The notes under the pieces are model-generated. The model saw nothing but the letters and a program-made list of their open reading frames with translations. It had not been told where the DNA came from and made no database searches. Positions 16,707 through 25,332 of a stretch of 64,000 nt of DNA are shown here, piece by piece (the stretch's first letter is position 1; each line of letters begins with the position of its first letter). A program made the position numbers and the translations under genes. Source of the DNA: Peptoniphilus duerdenii ATCC BAA-1640 (GTDB taxonomy: Bacteria; Bacillota; Clostridia; Tissierellales; Peptoniphilaceae); the NCBI RefSeq assembly GCF_000146345.1, contig NZ_GL397071.1, positions 1,456,364-1,520,363 of the forward strand, in the 5' to 3' direction.

Positions 16707-17156
16707 ATGAAGCCATTGGGAGCAAGTAACGATTCAGAAGGACAAGAAATTCTAGAACCATAGGCAGAAAATATAAAGATTGACCTATCAAAGGTTAAGG
16801 TCGAACCATTATTCGAAGACTGTGTAGACTTTGATACATTTTCAAAATCAGATTTCAGAGTTGTAAAAGTTAAGGCTTGCGAAGAAGTGCCAAAATCTAA
16901 AAAACTATTGAAATTTACATTAGACGATGGATTTGGTAAAGATAGAACAATTCTTTCAGGAATAAAAGAATACTATAGCGCAGAATCTTTAGTTGGTAAG
17001 ACTCTACTAGCTATCACAAACCTACCACCAAGAAAGATGATGGGCATAGAATCAGAAGGTATGCTCCTATCAGCAATCTGCGAGTATGATGGAGAAGAGA
17101 TGTTAAATCTTATAATGCTAAACAAAAACATACCAGCAGGGGCAAAATTATATTAA
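16707..17156 (+). pseudogene. MetRS C-terminal-type tRNA-binding domain, copy 2, broken
   Basis: Same length and frame as the copy at 5409-5858 (141 of 149 codons encode the same residue) but with an in-frame TAG at codon 19 (16761-16763). Other changes include K8N, A10S, E43D, S76F and S146A. Similarity begins at the ATG and stops at the stop codon. Only a short ATTTTCCCA is shared upstream, at different distance. The OB-fold part after the stop could be made only from an internal start. It marks the right edge of the iron island. Confidence 0.8.
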
Positions 17157-17165
17157 AATTAAAAG

Positions 17166-17200
17166 ATCTTAGCGATTTAATCATTGCTAAGATTTTTTTA
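17166..17200 (+). terminator. Rho-independent terminator
   Basis: Perfect 8-bp stem ATCTTAGC (17166-17173) and GCTAAGAT (17186-17193), followed by seven T. Confidence 0.85.
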
Positions 17201-17222
17201 TGGATTTAAAAGTCTTTAAAAA

Positions 17223-17251
17223 TTGAAATTATATTTTCTTAAACGTATAAT
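17223..17251 (+). promoter_or_regulatory. Sigma-A promoter of the DUF2254 gene
   Basis: TTGAAA (17223-17228) and TATAAT (17246-17251) with an ideal 17-bp spacer, 40 bp before the start codon. Confidence 0.75.
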
Positions 17252-17290
17252 AAGAATAACAATAAATATTAGTAGATTAGTAGGTGACAA

Positions 17291-18610
17291 ATGATTGAAA
17301 AATTAAAAGTTCTATATGATAACAATAGAAATATTATTAGAATTACAAGATATATTTTCTTATCTTTTATTCTTTTGCTTATAACCTGGTTTTTTGACTA
17401 TAAAAGCCCGGATTTAAAATTAAATTTACCTAATATATTGTTACTGTCTCCAGAAGTTACATCATCATTTTTATCTACCTTAACTGGAACATTTTTAACT
17501 GTATCAACTTTTACTTTTACAACAATTTTAACAGTCTTAAACAAATATTCTGATTCATTTACTCCTAGGATAGTTCAAGACTTTATAGATAAACCAAATG
17601 TCTTAAGTCTTTTTGGAGTATTCATCGGAGGTTTTTTCTATACGGTTCTTTCATTATTTATGATTCAAAATATAGAAAGTGAACAGCCATTAATTTCTGG
17701 GACAATTGGAATATTTTATGCAATTGCTACTATGATATCCTTTATCCTCTTTGTAAAAAGAGTCTTGAAAGACATTAAAGTAGGCAATGTAATTGAAAAC
17801 TTATATACAAATGCGTCGAGTCTTATAGAAAAAGAATCTGAAAGGAGACGAGTAGCAGAAAGATTTTCTATTGATAAGTGGGAGTCTTATAAAATTTATG
17901 CTAACAAGTCTGGTTACCTATACAGTATTAATGCAGACAAAATGATAAATATCATTGAAGACTCAAAGTATGAGATAATTATCAATAAGAGAATAGGAGA
18001 CTATGTCTTAGAAAACATGTATATAGGAGATTTGAATGTCTTAGAAAAATTAGATATTGTCAAAGAAGAAAAAGAAAAACTTTTAAAAAAAATATCTGAC
18101 AACATTATTATCAATGTAAGAAAAAATGATACAAGAGACTACCACCATGAAATTACAAATATTGTAGAAATTGCTTTAAGAGCCCTTAGTCCAGGGATAA
18201 ACGATCCAAACACAGCTTCAGAGTCTATTAATAAAATAGGTATTTTGCTAGGGAAACTATTTTCGTCTAAAAATTTTTACCAAATATTAAAAGAAGATGA
18301 AAATAGTAAGATAATATATAATAACTATTCAGCAAAAGAAGAACTAAGTTTGTCATACAATCAAATTCTTCACTATGGAAAAGATGATCCTGAAGTAGCT
18401 AAGGCAATTTTATCAAGTATATTTATGATCTATTATGTATCAGATCAGTCAGTCCATGAAGAAATAGAAAAATTCTTTGTATATTGCTACGAAGAATGTA
18501 AGGGTGCTATGACAAGTAATGCCTATATAGACCAACTTGAAGAAATTTACAAAGAATTTAAAGAAAAAAGAGATGACTCGATGAACAAAGATACGAATGA
18601 AAATAAATAA
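17291..18610 (+). CDS. DUF2254 family membrane protein
   Basis: 439 residues: four membrane helices (about 20-38, 60-85, 105-128, 138-160) and a long cytoplasmic part. The signature ALSPGINDPNTA (about 297-308) identifies the DUF2254 family; function is not established. Monocistronic, with its own promoter and terminator. It lies outside the iron island and was probably a chromosomal neighbour of the insertion site. Confidence 0.85.
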   Translation: MIEKLKVLYDNNRNIIRITRYIFLSFILLLITWFFDYKSPDLKLNLPNILLLSPEVTSSFLSTLTGTFLTVSTFTFTTILTVLNKYSDSFTPRIVQDFIDKPNVLSLFGVFIGGFFYTVLSLFMIQNIESEQPLISGTIGIFYAIATMISFILFVKRVLKDIKVGNVIENLYTNASSLIEKESERRRVAERFSIDKWESYKIYANKSGYLYSINADKMINIIEDSKYEIIINKRIGDYVLENMYIGDLNVLEKLDIVKEEKEKLLKKISDNIIINVRKNDTRDYHHEITNIVEIALRALSPGINDPNTASESINKIGILLGKLFSSKNFYQILKEDENSKIIYNNYSAKEELSLSYNQILHYGKDDPEVAKAILSSIFMIYYVSDQSVHEEIEKFFVYCYEECKGAMTSNAYIDQLEEIYKEFKEKRDDSMNKDTNENK

Positions 18611-18629
18611 GACAATAGTCTTTGATGTG

Positions 18630-18667
18630 AACCCCAAAATCCAAAAAAGGATGGAGGGGTTTTTTAA
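18630..18667 (+). terminator. Rho-independent terminator
   Basis: AACCCC (18630-18635) pairs with GGGGTT, with an inner ATCC/GGAT stem, followed by a T-run to about 18666. Confidence 0.8.
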
Positions 18668-18726
18668 TACAATACTTTTAGGATTAGAAAATAGAAATTG
18701 TAAATTGCAAACAATCGCGCCATTAA

Positions 18727-18819
18727 GGCACGGATATTAAAGATTCCTTTGGACCGCATAAAAAACCGGTTAAGCCGATGGTTCTGATTTTTGAAAAAAT
18801 TGAAGAAAGTAAAATATAA
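18727..18819 (+). pseudogene. Possible orphan C-terminal gene fragment
   Basis: Thirty open codons between two stops read like a genuine protein tail (DSFGPHKKPVKPMVLIFEKI) with no start codon or ribosome site. Base composition here is richer in GC than the flanks. It may be the 3' end of a displaced gene. Family not recognised. It lies in a 540-bp gap (18611-19151) that holds no intact gene. Confidence 0.3.
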
Positions 18820-18928
18820 CTAATAATTATTATTACGCTATACGTATTATGGTAATAATTATTTTAAATTCTAAATAAGATATGAGTTTAATAGGCTTAA
18901 AGATCCTCGTTAAATAAAATAAATTTAA

Positions 18929-18946
18929 ATGCTATCCGGATAGCAT
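18929..18946. promoter_or_regulatory. 18-bp perfect palindrome, possible operator
   Basis: ATGCTATCCGGATAGCAT is perfectly self-complementary with no loop, so a dimeric regulator site is more likely than an RNA hairpin. It lies 36 bp upstream of the GTTAAC palindrome and about 200 bp before the DUF454 operon. Confidence 0.45.
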
Positions 18947-18981
18947 CAAAAAAATAATATAATTACTAATAAAAATTAAAC

Positions 18982-19005
18982 TTTAGTTAACCTAAGTTAA
19001 CTAAA
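18982..19005. promoter_or_regulatory. DtxR-like operator upstream of the regulator operon
   Basis: Arms TTTAGTTAAC (18982-18991) and GTTAACTAAA (18996-19005) around CTAA. The core GTTAAC-nTAA-GTTAAC recurs at 23801-23826. It resembles DtxR/IdeR/SirR-type boxes (TTAGGTTAnnCTAACCTAA style). The operon downstream encodes a DtxR-like regulator, so autoregulation is likely. Confidence 0.5.
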
Positions 19006-19151
19006 AAAATTTTATAAAACCGCTAAATTTACAGAGAATTTGAAAAATGTACTTTTATATCGAATAATAATTAATATCAAAATACTTTACATAAAAAATA
19101 TACTTTGATAGTATAAAACATATTATTAATATAAATTATCAGGAGGTAGTA

Positions 19152-19529
19152 TTGAAGTACATATTTTTAATTTTAGGATTTATATTTTTAGGAATAGGAA
19201 TAGTTGGGATATACCTACCACTTTTACCTGCAACTCCATTTTTACTTTTAGCAACTGCTTGTTTTGCAAAAGGATCGGAAAGATTCCACAAATGGTTTAT
19301 TTCAACCAATATCTACAAGAACAATATAGAACCTATAAAAGAAAAGAAAGGTTTAACTATGAAGAAAAAGATAAAAATTTTGTCGATGATTACATTTTTT
19401 ATAGCAATATCTTTTTATGTAGTTAAAATATCCCATGCTAGGATTTGTCTTGTATTAGTCTTAATATTCCACTACATATACTTTTTCGCTAAGATTAAGA
19501 CTGTGCCGGAGGTAGAAAATGCTGAATAA
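19152..19529 (+). CDS. DUF454 (YbaN) family membrane protein
   Basis: 125 residues with three membrane helices; LPLLPATPFLLLATACFAKGSERFHKW is split here as LPLLPATPFLLLA plus CFAKGSERFHKW and marks the DUF454 family. The family often neighbours ABC exporters or heme genes; function unknown. Start is TTG 19152, with AGGAGG at 19141-19146 and good spacing. Its end overlaps the next gene by 11 bp. First gene of a four-gene operon with the DtxR-like regulator. Confidence 0.8.
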   Translation: MKYIFLILGFIFLGIGIVGIYLPLLPATPFLLLATACFAKGSERFHKWFISTNIYKNNIEPIKEKKGLTMKKKIKILSMITFFIAISFYVVKISHARICLVLVLIFHYIYFFAKIKTVPEVENAE

Positions 19530-21225
19530 AAATCTTTTAAGAGAAATCGGTAGAGAAAAAAACTCGTTATTAATTTTGATATTACTCAAGGTTTTTGAGC
19601 TATTTACTAATATAGCTCTTATATTTTCAATTGGGAATTTCTTAAATGAAATTGTTAAGGGAAATTATTTAGTTAAAGGATTTATATTTCAAATTTTCGC
19701 AATTATTCTTATAAAAATAATTATTATAAAGTATAACTTTTATATTTCACATAAGATTTCTAATAGAATCAAGAAATCACTTCGACAAAGACTTTTTAAA
19801 AAGGTCTATGGATTTAAAATGGAATATGGAGAAAAGATTTCTATATCAGAAGTTATAAATCTCAGTGTAGAAGGAATAGAGCAACTAAATATCTTCTATG
19901 GAGAGCTGCTACCACAGCTTGTATTCTCTCTAATAGGACCAATTATGTTATTTATAATTATGTCCTTTGTAAATTTAAAGATTGCTATTGTAGGACTTGT
20001 ATTCTTACCATTTATTCCAATAGCAATTTTTATGGTACAGAAGTTAGCTAAGAGGGTGGTTAAATCTTATTGGAAGTCCTATGCAAACCTAGGGGAAGTG
20101 TTTATAGATTTTCTATACGGACTTACCACTTTAAAGATTTTCAATGCGGATGAAAAGTACAATGATAAATTAAATGAGATGGCTGAGGATTTCCGAGTTA
20201 AGACTATGAAACTTCTCATGGTTCAGCTAAACAATATAACTGTTATGGACCTTGTCTCATATACTGGAAGTGCAACTGTAATCTATATGACTCTAAAATA
20301 TTTTTCTATGGGACAAATTTCTATATTTACAGGTTTTGTATTTATTCTTCTATCTCAAGAATTTTTCAATCCTCTAAGAAGACTAGGAGCATTGTTCCAC
20401 GTTGCTATGAATGGTATTTCTGCTGCTACAACTCTGTTTGAAGTTCTAGAAATAGAAGAGCCTGTGGACGGTTCACAAGTAATAGATGAAGATAGGGTTA
20501 CTATTGAACTTAAAAATCTAGATTTTTCTTATGATAAGGAACAAGTATTAGAGAATATAAATCTTACATGCAAAGAAAATGAAATAACCTGTTTAGTTGG
20601 GAAGAGTGGCTGTGGAAAATCTACAATCGCTAAATTGATCTGCGGCATGCTAGGGAGTAATGGAAAAAATATTTTTTATAATGGTAAGAACGATATAAAA
20701 TCTGACAGTATAATAGAAAATATCTGTATGATTGACAACAATCCATTTATTTTCAGCAACAGTTTAAGATATAATCTGCTTTTTGCAAATCCTACTGCAA
20801 GTGATGAAGAACTTATGGATAAATTAAAAATTGTTGGATTATATGAATATTTTGAAAATCAAGATGGGCTAGATACAATTATAGAAAGTCAAGGGAACAA
20901 CTTATCTGGAGGACAAAAACAGAGAATTTCTATTGCTAGAGCTCTACTTAGAAAGCCAAAAGTCTTGATACTTGATGAGGCTATTTCAAATATAGATATA
21001 GAATCTGAAGAAATTATTTTAGATATTTTATCTAGGCTAAAAAAAGATATGACCATAGTGCTAATAACTCACAGACTTAGAAATACTGAAAACGCGGACT
21101 ATATATACTTCCTTAAAGATAGAAAAGTAATAGAAGAGGGAAGTTTTGTAGAGATGAAGGAAAAGGAAAACTTTGGAAATCTTTACAATTCACAGATGGA
21201 TTTAGAAATGTGGGGTGTCAAATGA
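19519..21225 (+). CDS. ABC half-exporter, CydD/IrtA-like, first subunit
   Basis: 568 residues: six-helix membrane domain (about 1-310) and ATPase. Walker A GKSGCGKST, signature LSGGQKQRISIARAL, Walker B VLILDEAISNID, switch ITHRL. Pairs with the next gene as a heterodimer. Similar pairs export thiols (CydDC) or import siderophores (IrtAB); context with a DtxR-like regulator and heme genes favours iron, heme or siderophore handling (inference). GGAGG at 19508 sets ATG 19519. Confidence 0.85.
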   Translation: MLNKNLLREIGREKNSLLILILLKVFELFTNIALIFSIGNFLNEIVKGNYLVKGFIFQIFAIILIKIIIIKYNFYISHKISNRIKKSLRQRLFKKVYGFKMEYGEKISISEVINLSVEGIEQLNIFYGELLPQLVFSLIGPIMLFIIMSFVNLKIAIVGLVFLPFIPIAIFMVQKLAKRVVKSYWKSYANLGEVFIDFLYGLTTLKIFNADEKYNDKLNEMAEDFRVKTMKLLMVQLNNITVMDLVSYTGSATVIYMTLKYFSMGQISIFTGFVFILLSQEFFNPLRRLGALFHVAMNGISAATTLFEVLEIEEPVDGSQVIDEDRVTIELKNLDFSYDKEQVLENINLTCKENEITCLVGKSGCGKSTIAKLICGMLGSNGKNIFYNGKNDIKSDSIIENICMIDNNPFIFSNSLRYNLLFANPTASDEELMDKLKIVGLYEYFENQDGLDTIIESQGNNLSGGQKQRISIARALLRKPKVLILDEAISNIDIESEEIILDILSRLKKDMTIVLITHRLRNTENADYIYFLKDRKVIEEGSFVEMKEKENFGNLYNSQMDLEMWGVK

Positions 21226-22880
21226 AAAATTTAAGAGAGAGAAAAGAATTATTAATAGATCTTTTAAATCTTGTTAAGCCTCTTAGTTTACAGATGATTT
21301 TTGCAGTATCATTCGGGCTACTAGGACATGTTTTTGCAACTTTGATACCTGGTCTTGGAGCATATTATTTTGGAAAGATCTATATAGGAGAAATAATAAA
21401 TCTAAAAACGGTTTTATTTATTTTAATAACACTTGCGATTTTAAGGTCCTTATTCAAATATACGGAGCAGCTTTTTAACCACTATGTAGCTTTTAAAACT
21501 TTGGCAATAATAAGAGATTTGGTTTTCAAAAGTCTTAGAAGACTCTGCCCTGCAAAGATGGATACGAAGAACAAAGGTCAGCTTATCTCTATAATAACAG
21601 CAGATATTGAGCTTTTAGAAGTGTTCTATGCCCATACGATATCGCCAGTTTTAATTGCGTTTTTCCACACTCTAATATTTTTTATAATTCTATATAAAAT
21701 TCATTGGAAGTACGCGCTATGCCTGTTGGTATTTCATATTGTTCTCGGTATAATTATACCAACACTAACTCAAAAAATTGGCGAAAGACTAGGAGATGAT
21801 CAAAGAAAAAATTTATCAAATCTAAATCTTTCGATTCTTGAAAGTTTAAAAGGGATTAAAGAAGTAATAAACTTTTCTATGCAAGATGAAAGAATGAAGG
21901 AAGTGGATAGCTTAACCAGGGATTTAAATAGATCTTCTAAGAAACTATCAAACAATATGGGAAATAATTTTGCCACATCTTCAACTATAATTCTTATAGC
22001 AAATATAGTTTTCATATTAGTTGGAGCAAGACTATACATGGCAGGAGAAGTAAATTTCTTAAACTTAATATTTCCAATAGCCATATTTATTTCATCCTTT
22101 GGTCCTACATCAGCACTTGCATCACTTGGTAATAACTTGGTTTTAACCTTTGCTTGTGGCAAAAGAGTTATGTCACTTTTAAGTGAAGCTCCTGCAGTAG
22201 ATGAAGTTACAAATAAAAATGAAGTTAGTTATGAAAAAATTGATCTTACAGATGTGGAATTTTCATACGATGACACAGAATTAATAAAAGACTTTAATTT
22301 ATCCTCTAGATTAAATCAAGTTGTAGGCTTAGAAGGCAAGAGTGGATGTGGAAAATCTACGGTTCTTAAACTAATAATGAGATTTTTCGATCCTAAAGAA
22401 GGCAAAATTTCCTTAAACGAAATAAATTTAAAAGATATAAATAGTAGAAATCTTAGGGATAATATTTCATATGTGGCACAGGAAAGTCATCTATTCAAAG
22501 GAACAATAAGAGAAAATCTTTTGGTGGCAAATGAAAGTGCAACAGAAATTGATTTAATAGAAGCAACAAAAAAAGCAAATATCTATGATTTTATCATGTC
22601 TTTAGATCATGGATTTGACACAGAAATAGTAAAGGATAAGGCGCTACTTTCAACAGGACAGATACAAAGACTTGCCCTTGCTAGGATGTTTTTAAGAGAT
22701 TCAAAACTATATATTTTGGATGAACCGACAGCAAATATCGACGCATATAACGAAGGAATAATCTTAAAGTCCCTATATGAAGAAAAAGATGATAAGACTA
22801 TCTTTATATCTTCTCATAGGAAGAGTACACTTAGAATATGTGATGAAGTAATTAATATGCAAAGGAGCATCAACTCATAA
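21222..22880 (+). CDS. ABC half-exporter, CydC/IrtB-like, second subunit
   Basis: 552 residues with the same layout. Walker A GKSGCGKST, Walker B LYILDEPTANID and SSHRK as switch. The signature is LSTGQIQRLALARMF instead of LSGGQ, a conservative departure typical of asymmetric heterodimers. ATG 21222 overlaps the upstream stop (ATGA); the GTG at 21210 is not needed. The stop overlaps the regulator start. Confidence 0.85.
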   Translation: MKNLRERKELLIDLLNLVKPLSLQMIFAVSFGLLGHVFATLIPGLGAYYFGKIYIGEIINLKTVLFILITLAILRSLFKYTEQLFNHYVAFKTLAIIRDLVFKSLRRLCPAKMDTKNKGQLISIITADIELLEVFYAHTISPVLIAFFHTLIFFIILYKIHWKYALCLLVFHIVLGIIIPTLTQKIGERLGDDQRKNLSNLNLSILESLKGIKEVINFSMQDERMKEVDSLTRDLNRSSKKLSNNMGNNFATSSTIILIANIVFILVGARLYMAGEVNFLNLIFPIAIFISSFGPTSALASLGNNLVLTFACGKRVMSLLSEAPAVDEVTNKNEVSYEKIDLTDVEFSYDDTELIKDFNLSSRLNQVVGLEGKSGCGKSTVLKLIMRFFDPKEGKISLNEINLKDINSRNLRDNISYVAQESHLFKGTIRENLLVANESATEIDLIEATKKANIYDFIMSLDHGFDTEIVKDKALLSTGQIQRLALARMFLRDSKLYILDEPTANIDAYNEGIILKSLYEEKDDKTIFISSHRKSTLRICDEVINMQRSINS

Positions 22881-23701
22881 TGACAGAGATGAAATTAACA
22901 AAAATGCAAATTGAGTATCTATTATTTTTAAAGAACAATCCAAGAAAAAGAACGATAACTGACGCCAGCAAATACTTTGATTGTTCAAAAGTAAACGCAA
23001 AAAAAATAATGGACAGGATGTTGGTACTAGGACTTCTTTATAAAGATACTAACGATTTTCATTTGACGAAGATTGGAGAAAAATTTGCAAATGAATACAA
23101 TCAAATACTGGAAGATTCCAAAACAATATTAAGACATATACTAAAGATGGATGATGAAGAAGTTTTAAAAGTATCAGATGAACTCATCCATTTAGAAAAC
23201 CTAAGAGAAATAATAAAAGATTATTCATCGCATATAAAAAAGATAGAAAAATTAAAAAATAAGGTAAAAAATGAAGAGCTGCTAAAAGTATATTCCAATA
23301 CTTCTAGCGAAATTAACCTTACAGTATATAAAGTAAGTGAAAATAATAAAAATTCATTTGTAGAAAATTCCATGGCTATGATGGGATTTGAAAAAGAAGT
23401 AGAAATAATAGTCGAAGATGAAGAATATCTATGTTTGAAAACTAAGATGATAGAAAAAATACAAAATGGATTTAAGAAAAAATCCATGCCTATATTTTTG
23501 ATATATGAAGATGAAAAAGGAGAGCATACTATAGATGTAAAGGATGGTATCTTTAGAATTCCTTTAAAAATTATAAAATTTTGGAACAATTTAGGTAGCG
23601 GAATCCTACAAGCATCTGTAAATTTAAAAATAAAAACTCATATAGGATTTGCAGCCCATATAGGGAAAGCAAATTTTGTATTTTCTGTTAACCTATATTA
23701 A
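22880..23701 (+). CDS. DtxR/MntR-like metal-dependent regulator with unusual C-terminal domain
   Basis: 273 residues. The first about 70 form a winged helix-turn-helix (TKMQIEYLLFLKNN ... DCSKVNAKKIMDRMLVLGLL ... LTKIGEKFANEY). It is followed by a dimerisation-like helix set with acidic/His residues (MDDEEVLKVSDELIHLENL), as in DtxR and MntR. The C-terminal half (about 135-273) is not the usual SH3-like domain and was not recognised. TAATG overlap with the exporter. It probably controls its own operon and the heme operon through the GTTAAC palindromes. A BlaI/MarR-like regulator is an alternative reading. Confidence 0.65.
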   Translation: MTEMKLTKMQIEYLLFLKNNPRKRTITDASKYFDCSKVNAKKIMDRMLVLGLLYKDTNDFHLTKIGEKFANEYNQILEDSKTILRHILKMDDEEVLKVSDELIHLENLREIIKDYSSHIKKIEKLKNKVKNEELLKVYSNTSSEINLTVYKVSENNKNSFVENSMAMMGFEKEVEIIVEDEEYLCLKTKMIEKIQNGFKKKSMPIFLIYEDEKGEHTIDVKDGIFRIPLKIIKFWNNLGSGILQASVNLKIKTHIGFAAHIGKANFVFSVNLY

Positions 23702-23910
23702 TATCAAAATTTTGATGAATATAAAATATAACAATTGTAGAAAGTAGATAAAAAAAGGATTAAATAGAAAACATTATCAATAACATTAATTGAAAGCATA
23801 AAAAAGTTAACGTAAGTTAACTTTTTTTTATTGCAAAAAATCATACAAAAAATAAAAATAAGCTATATGATATTGATATAATTTATCATCATGACGAGGA
23901 GGTTTTTAAA
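23702..23910 (+). promoter_or_regulatory. Heme-operon leader: palindromes, -10 box and Fur-like box
   Basis: Contains, in order: a 14-bp palindrome ATCAAAATTTTGAT (23703-23716) right after the regulator stop; the GTTAAC palindrome (23801-23826); TATAAT at 23877-23882; and TGATATAATTTATCA (23874-23888), a 7-1-7 Fur-like box that overlaps the -10. No clear -35. GAGGAGG at 23896-23902 is the ribosome site of the NEAT gene. Confidence 0.5.
23801..23826. promoter_or_regulatory. Second GTTAAC palindrome, operator and/or terminator
   Basis: Perfect 11-bp arms AAAAAGTTAAC and GTTAACTTTTT around GTAA, followed by more T. It could terminate the regulator operon. The core GTTAAC-nTAA-GTTAAC is identical in layout to the site at 18982-19005, so it may also bind the DtxR-like protein. 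Confidence 0.5.
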
Positions 23911-25332
23911 ATTAAAAATAAAATTTTAATTTACATACTTTTATTATTGCTATTTATTCCAAATAAAACTTATTGCACTGGAAGCAATAATAAAGAGAAT
24001 AAAGCAAATTTAATTAATTTGGAAGATGGCTACTACAAAATACCCGTTAAATTATGGCATGCATATGAAGAAAAGGAAAGCATGGGAAATAAAGCAATGG
24101 TGCAGGTAGCCGAAATAGAAGTAAAAGATAAAGTGGGATATTTGTACATAGGCTCAGGAAAAATGGAATACATGAGCATCACAGCTTCTCTTATAAACAT
24201 ATATTTTCAAAAAGATGACGGGAACTACTACCCTGCAGAAGCTGGAGATTTTGAAATGGAAATACCAAAGGAAAAAGATAAGCGTCCCGCTGTATTTAGA
24301 ACGAAACTTGTAAATATGGATGAGATGACAAAAGTTTTTGTAGATCCAAAAGTAGAGCCCATGGGAGACGAACCCATAAGAGCAAGGATAAAACTTGAAT
24401 ATGGTTCTATTGAAAAAATAGATAAGGATCAGGCAGAACTCATAAAAAAATTCGAGGAAGGACCTAAAAAACCAGAGTTTGATAGTTCATCTTCTGGAGA
24501 AGTTGAAAATAAAAATTTAATTGTAAATTATGAACCGGGAACTTTTGATGAAGAGTTTTCTTTCTATGGCAATAAGCTATCCGGAAAAAATGCAGAAGAA
24601 TATTCAAAAGATTTCGATAAATTAGACCAGGTAAATGTATTTAAAATAGAATTTCTTGGACCTTTAGATGAGATTAAGGAAGAAGATAAGAAAATACAAG
24701 ACAAAAGGAAGAAGATAATTCCAAAAAAAGAAATGGAGCTTAGACTTCCTCTTTTAAAATTTAAAAAAGAAGATAATTTGGCTTTGTATGATTTTACCAA
24801 TGGAGAAAAAAAGAAACTAGAATTTACTTTTGACAAGGACCACGTAAAAGCGAAGGTTAAAAATCCTGGCGTATATGTATTTGTTAAGAGTGGTGATGCT
24901 TTGGTTCAAAATGAAAATACAGAATCACCAGAGAACAAATTGCCAATAGAAAAGAAGAATGAAAAGGCGGAGAAATTTTTAAAAACTGTTAAAAAGACAA
25001 AACAAAAACCGATATTAAGTAAAACAAATAGAACAACAGTTAATACTGAAAATACAAATAATAGTAAGCTATCAAATCCACAGCCTAATGCATCCAGTTC
25101 ATTGCAAAAACAGATGGATTTAGCAAATAAAGAAAATAAAACTCAAAACCTAAATAAGGAAGCTGACACAATACAAGAGAGAGAATACAGTGGACTCATA
25201 ATATTCATATTAATGGTTTTTTTGGCGTTTAATATTCTTTCAATATATTTCATTAGAAAAAATCTTGACGCAATTCGAGATATGAGAGAAGAAATACTAT
25301 TTATAGGAGGACTTAGAAAAGATGAGAAATAA
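23911..25332 (+). CDS. NEAT-domain membrane-anchored heme-binding protein
   Basis: About 473 residues. The signal peptide (KNKILIYILLLLLFIPN) is only included if translation starts at ATT 23911. GAGGAGG is at 23896-23902 with ideal spacing, and no ATG, GTG or TTG lies between it and the signal peptide; TTG 23947 would cut the signal. One NEAT domain (about 35-170) with the SMGNKAM motif follows, then a second beta-rich region, a charged linker and a C-terminal membrane helix (about 428-450). No LPXTG, so it is held by the helix. It probably relays heme from the wall to the Shp/IsdE-like proteins. Confidence 0.8.
   Translation: MKNKILIYILLLLLFIPNKTYCTGSNNKENKANLINLEDGYYKIPVKLWHAYEEKESMGNKAMVQVAEIEVKDKVGYLYIGSGKMEYMSITASLINIYFQKDDGNYYPAEAGDFEMEIPKEKDKRPAVFRTKLVNMDEMTKVFVDPKVEPMGDEPIRARIKLEYGSIEKIDKDQAELIKKFEEGPKKPEFDSSSSGEVENKNLIVNYEPGTFDEEFSFYGNKLSGKNAEEYSKDFDKLDQVNVFKIEFLGPLDEIKEEDKKIQDKRKKIIPKKEMELRLPLLKFKKEDNLALYDFTNGEKKKLEFTFDKDHVKAKVKNPGVYVFVKSGDALVQNENTESPENKLPIEKKNEKAEKFLKTVKKTKQKPILSKTNRTTVNTENTNNSKLSNPQPNASSSLQKQMDLANKENKTQNLNKEADTIQEREYSGLIIFILMVFLAFNILSIYFIRKNLDAIRDMREEILFIGGLRKDEK

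Noticed and set aside
18611..19151. tRNA or small RNA gene
   Set aside because: No cloverleaf arms or TTCRA-type loop were found; the stems seen are a terminator and palindromes.
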